Positions 60,332-64,000 of a stretch of DNA of 64,000 nucleotides are shown here, one piece after another. Source of the DNA: Coprinopsis marcescibilis (taxonomy: Eukaryota > Basidiomycota > Agaricomycetes > Agaricales > Psathyrellaceae). Under the pieces are notes generated by a model. That model was not told the origin of the DNA. It saw only the letters and a program-made list of their open reading frames with translations, and did no database searches. The translations under genes were made by a program, and so were the position numbers. How positions within the stretch are numbered: the stretch's first letter is position 1; every line of letters starts with the position of its first letter. The stretch lies in contig ML210287.1 of the NCBI GenBank assembly GCA_004369085.1, positions 1-64,000 on the forward strand, written 5' to 3'.

Positions 60332-60760
60332 ATGCTTCTTTACTAGCTGCTCTCTAAAGTGCTTCCCAACACCTTCTTCAGGAAATCCATCACCAAGCCA
60401 GGCACTGAGAATGTGGTCAACTTCATATTTGAGCTGTTGGTGACTTAGCGGGAATCCCTGTTGAGCTGAGTTGACAAGATAATCAATGATAATCTTGGTC
60501 TCCTCTGGCAACAGCCACTCCTGATCCTGTCCTGCCTCCAACTGACTTTTGTGACTGTTATGACACCAGAGTAAGGTAACATGACAAAGGCTGATGTGCT
60601 CACCTGTTGTTGAATGGTAAACCTTCTCAAAATCTGTGTAAATATCATGAGAGCTTCTGCATGAGATCCTGGGTAGCTTCTCTTGCTTGGCATGGTAAGC
60701 CATCAAAGCCTGTTGTAGTAGTTCTTCTTTGGCTTTTGCAGCATCTCAGGCTCACTGATC

Positions 60761-61999
60761 TTGTGATTTTGCTTTGTTTACCATAGTAGAGGTGTTGGAG
60801 ATGAGATGAGCACAGGAGAAAGATAATCTTTGGGGCAGTGGGCAGCTAGTAAGGACCATATTGATATGTGTACCCTGCCTGTGGGCATATTTCCAAATAG
60901 CCACCCCAATCCCCAACTGTTTATTTCTCAGTAACATGCTATCCTGACTTCAAAGTTCCATCATAGTAGGGCTATTCAGAACCCTTTAATATGATTTCAT
61001 TCAAGGTTTGCACTGATTCCACTTGTTCATGATGGTTTTGAGCATGAAACAATTTTGGGTTCACCATAAATAATGTGATATTCTGAAAAGAAAATGGGTA
61101 TTATAATTATACATCAACCCTACAGTTGGTTTAGTACTGGTTTCTTGCCATAATTCATAAAACTGAAGCACCTATGGAACGAAGAAAGTTTGCCTGTTAC
61201 TTTGAATGGTGGTATTACATAAGCTCATCAATGACTGTATACCACTGTTTCCAACCCCACCTCCACTTCCTCAGACCCAGACCTCCACTCCCAGACCTTC
61301 AAATAAAGCAAAAGAAAGCACCATACCTCCCTTTAACTATCAAGAAGCTTGACCCAATCCCAAGATCACATTGACAATCCCTGGAAATACAGCTCATAAA
61401 TGAAGATATCTGTCAACCCATCAAAACACTTTGCAAAAGTCAAGAAACAAGTAGAGAAATTGACACTCCCCAATCTTCTCTGTCAGTCTCTCCATTTCTA
61501 ACACCACAAAGTCAGAACACCCCTGACAATCAGACCACCAAATCCCATCTTGAAACAACACCACTCCTGGACTATTCCAACAATCCAACTATGGTCCAAC
61601 CACTGAGAAGATGGACTCATAGAATCCAGCCTCAATTCATCAACACTGACACCATTGAAAATGCCATCACTGCAAACAACCCAAGCACTATGCCAAATAC
61701 TGTCCAACCTCACCCAACCTGGTTGCAAAACCCTCTGACCAAATCATCAATATGATAGTTGGGACTGTTGACAAATCCAAAGACAACAAGAAAAAGAACT
61801 CAGAGGACCAGATTGACATGACAATGGCAACAACCTCAATGGACATCTATGACTATGATAGTGATGGACACAACATCTATGACCATTACTAAATTCAGGA
61901 GAATTTCAGAGATAAGTGGAAGTAATGTTACATCCATGGGCATCTTTGAAGAAGACCTTGATTGGCTGATAACAAAGGAACACAAGTTAAGGTCAGAAG
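60761..61999. other. AT-rich spacer with one unassigned frame
   Basis: Frames at 61174-61374 and about 61380-61740 are Pro/Thr/Asn-rich and degenerate. They match no family I know. No other coding seen. Confidence 0.4.
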
Positions 62000-62270
62000 G
62001 TCTTATCAGATACTGCTTCTCTTGATAATGGACACAAGGATAGATAAGATTAGTATTTATAGTATGATATTGGATAGACCTTATCAATTACATTGAAAAG
62101 AGATAACAGAATCATATTTAAACTTGCCTTATCAGGTAGTTGTACTGTAGCTTCAATCTTGCTTCATCTGTATCTACAAGTGGTCTTGCAATACAAGTTC
62201 TCTTACTTGATCTTAACTTGAACACTGGATCCATCTCAATATTGGCTCATTGTGACTTCTCTTGCTTATC
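62000..62270 (-). repeat. LTR-like fragment, inverted relative to 54.7 kb
   Basis: Its reverse complement repeats the order seen at 54760-54900: GAAGCTACAGTACAACTACC, GCAAGTTTAAATAT, TGTAATTGATAAG, then CATACTATAAATACT. Similarity is about 75% by eye. Probably another fragment of the same LTR family. Confidence 0.5.
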
Positions 62271-62799
62271 TCAAGACTAGCGAACAACTAAGGTGTACTA
62301 CTCACCTTGCATCGTAACTATGGGTCTGACAGGTTTGTTTCCAAGCAAGCTGCATATTGACTTCCTTCTTGTTGGTGTTGCTGTAGTCCTCCTTTGGTTC
62401 CTTGTGAAGCATTTCAAGCTGACAAATGATCCTCAGTTACAGTGGTGTGCAAAGGTAATGCATGTGACTTGTTGCACACAGTGTTTTTGCTTCACCAATG
62501 TATATCTTGGCTTGCATGACACGTATGGACACAAAACTTTTCATAAAGGATGTCATGTATATTTTAGTTCCATCATACGAGAATGAGAGGAAACAGTGAA
62601 TACAGTGTGGAGAAACTTCAGTACAGAAAAATACATCAAAACACACAAAATTGATCTGAAGTTCATCTGTGTGGCATTCAGTAATCAGTACAACTTGAGA
62701 CAGAAATCACTCATGTTACACTGCTTCCAACGGTGGAACATGACGAAGAATGGGAACTCACGGATGAAGATTACTTGGAAATACAGATGGAACCCCTAA
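62271..62799. other. Junction sequence, no gene
   Basis: AT-rich DNA without recognisable genes up to about 62730, then a CpG-bearing stretch that reads EEWELTDEDYLEIQMEPL in another frame directly before the retroelement frame. A lone CAGTGGTGTGCAAAGG near 62439 resembles a mariner end, but no partner end was found. Confidence 0.4.
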
Positions 62800-64000
62800 C
62801 TGTCAAACCGGAGCTTGGGATGGTATACATTCCTCACGGAATTCAACTATCGATTCAACTACACCCCCGGAAGCAAAATGGTACAATCGGACGCACTCTC
62901 TCGACAACCAGATCATCTTCCGGAACACGGCGATCATGACAATGAAGACATGATTCTTCTTTCGGAAGAACAATTCCCGAAAGAGGTCAAACTGAACCTG
63001 ATGAACGTCGACCTGTTGGCACGAATTCTGGATCAACCAGAAGAAGTGTTTGATGTCGGAATGGCAGACAAAATCCAAGACCTTTTGAAAGACAAGGATA
63101 TTCCAACTGAACTATGGAAAGACCTGGCAGACTGGCACACGGAATCAAAAGACGGCAAGACAGCACTATTCTTTCATGGGAAAATGTATATTCCCCAAAA
63201 TCAAGAACTCCGACGTCAAATTATACGCGATCACCACGATCCAATCCTCGCCAGACACCCTGGAGAACTCGAAACCTTTTACAAGGTTAACCAAAACTAC
63301 TGGTTCCCCGGCATAAGAGGAGCCGTACGAGATTATGTCAAAGGATGCGCCACATGCCAACAATTCAAGATCAATCGCCAACCATTGAAACTGACTCTCA
63401 TCCCAAACAAATCAACGGGATCACACCGACCCTTTGCATTTGTTACAATGGACCTTGTGTCTGGCTTACCACCAGTTGAAGAAAACGGAATGACATACGA
63501 CTCTATTTTGATCCAGGTGGATCAAGGACTTGCTAAGGGGGTGATTTTCACTCCTTGCAACAAAGAAGTCAATGCAGAAATCACGGCAAAGATGATTATC
63601 GATTCAACCTTCAAACGATTTGGAATCCCTGAAAGAATCATATCCGATAGAGGTCCCAATTTCGCAGCAAAATCCCATCGAGAAGTCCTGAAAAGACTGG
63701 GAATCGATTCTCGACTTTCTACCGCTTTTCACCCTCAAACTGACGGAAATTCGGAATGTGGACTTCAAGAAGTTCAGACATACCTGGGAATCTATTGCAT
63801 CAACCACCCCAAAACCTGGAAAGATCATCTTCCCATGCTCGAATTCACCTACAACAACCGACGACATGCGGACAATCAGAAGACACCATTCGAATTAATC
63901 ATGGGACTACAACCACAAGGTATCCCAGAAGCATTCGAACAAACAAATATCCCATTGGTTGAAGAAAGAATGACAGATCTTACCCTATCACAGAAAGAAG
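62800..64000 (+). CDS. Ty3/gypsy polyprotein: RNase H end and integrase (partial, 3' cut by window)
   Basis: Open for 400 codons from a stop at 62797-62799 to the end of the window. It begins in the RNase H tail (WYTFLTEFNYRFNYTPGSKM, DALSRQPD). The integrase zinc-binding HHCC follows (His near 63232-63255, CATCQQ near 63345). Then comes the catalytic DDE triad: Asp in MDLVSGLP, Asp at 63646 in SDRGPNF and Glu at 63754 in NSECG, with the canonical 35 residues between the last two. NNRRH and TPFELIMG follow. All catalytic residues are kept and the frame is clean, so this part may be from a young element. Reverse transcriptase is not upstream in the window; the 5' side is either truncated or misjoined near 62730-62800. 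It integrates retroelement cDNA into host DNA. Confidence 0.9.
   Translation, partial: MSNRSLGWYTFLTEFNYRFNYTPGSKMVQSDALSRQPDHLPEHGDHDNEDMILLSEEQFPKEVKLNLMNVDLLARILDQPEEVFDVGMADKIQDLLKDKDIPTELWKDLADWHTESKDGKTALFFHGKMYIPQNQELRRQIIRDHHDPILARHPGELETFYKVNQNYWFPGIRGAVRDYVKGCATCQQFKINRQPLKLTLIPNKSTGSHRPFAFVTMDLVSGLPPVEENGMTYDSILIQVDQGLAKGVIFTPCNKEVNAEITAKMIIDSTFKRFGIPERIISDRGPNFAAKSHREVLKRLGIDSRLSTAFHPQTDGNSECGLQEVQTYLGIYCINHPKTWKDHLPMLEFTYNNRRHADNQKTPFELIMGLQPQGIPEAFEQTNIPLVEERMTDLTLSQKE

Larger units (their letters stand above)
55413..60760 (-). pseudogene. Pogo-like DDE transposase, split by two nested insertions
   Basis: Pieces of one transposase follow in order on the minus strand. First the CENP-B-type helix-turn-helix (QEWLLPEE, GFPLSHQQLKYEVDHILSAW, EEGVGKHFREQLVKKH; 60740-60320). 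After an inserted repeat come WLRTVWSTP, LWWDL-like AWWDL and YAVDEVGC (58690-58525), then MTVLVPICADCTS and IFKGKGYQVKW holding the first catalytic Asp. After a second insertion come YSKKGWTDNQIGIDWL, LLLVDGHTSHYSLGFL (second Asp) and IYQGLDVVIFAV (third Asp), then FLEIYGKGHISALIPNN and the C-terminal helix with GKKHHALTDRVAALQAGQIL (55820). A CGA to TGA change breaks AFRKTG, and other stops occur, so it is inactive. Confidence 0.85.

Noticed and set aside
62437..62600. Single mariner-like end CAGTGGTGTGCAAAGG
   Set aside because: No inverted partner with flanking TA was found downstream, so a complete element cannot be supported.

Overview
The window reads as nuclear DNA of a filamentous basidiomycete, most likely an Agaricomycete. 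The evidence is short (about 45-80 nt) GT-AG introns splitting most genes, expanded mushroom-type families (fruit-body-specific-protein-like secreted protein, seven-helix membrane protein, BTB proteins, P-loop GTPases), and relics of hAT, pogo, KDZ-like and Ty3/gypsy transposons. I cannot name the species from sequence alone.

Layout. Positions 1-48 kb are a gene-bearing region built by repeated segmental duplication. A central single-copy core (about 12.1-19.9 kb) carries a seven-helix membrane protein gene (12772-14160, minus), a secreted two-module Cys-rich protein (15818-17591, plus) and a secreted repeat protein whose repeats are separated by introns (17807-18764, minus). It is flanked in mirror image by two copies of a small gene with a 7-nt micro-exon (11620-12057 plus; 19907-20470 minus) and two copies of a large disordered-protein gene (7616-9391 plus; 24253-26022 minus). 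Beyond the right arm a unit of about 10 kb, holding the disordered-protein gene, a BTB/POZ gene and a P-loop GTPase gene, all on the minus strand, recurs: 24.2-31.4 kb, 34.5-41.4 kb, and 43.6-48.2 kb where it is cut short. A further GTPase copy lies on the plus strand at 2.4-3.2 kb. The copies are in different states: several carry frameshifts, a nonsense codon or truncation. Short inverted-repeat elements with clear target-site duplications are scattered among them. An Ies2-like (INO80 complex) reading frame at 32.9-34.05 kb has in-frame stops.

From about 48.24 kb the character changes abruptly to AT-rich, CpG-poor, transposon-packed DNA: a decayed hAT transposase, a Ty3/gypsy chromodomain tail, a Tc1/mariner-type MITE, and a pogo-like DDE transposase split by two later insertions. 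One insertion is a KDZ-like element of about 1 kb with a perfect 8-bp target duplication and an assembly gap inside. The other is one of two 1.4-1.6 kb repeats lying in inverted orientation. At about 62.8 kb composition changes again: a CpG-containing open Ty3/gypsy RNase H/integrase frame runs off the end of the window.

How the genes relate. No operon-like logic is expected in a fungus. The recurrent GTPase-BTB-disordered protein trio is the only gene association repeated often enough to suggest a unit, and that may reflect duplication history rather than joint function. No CRISPR array, rRNA or convincing tRNA was seen.
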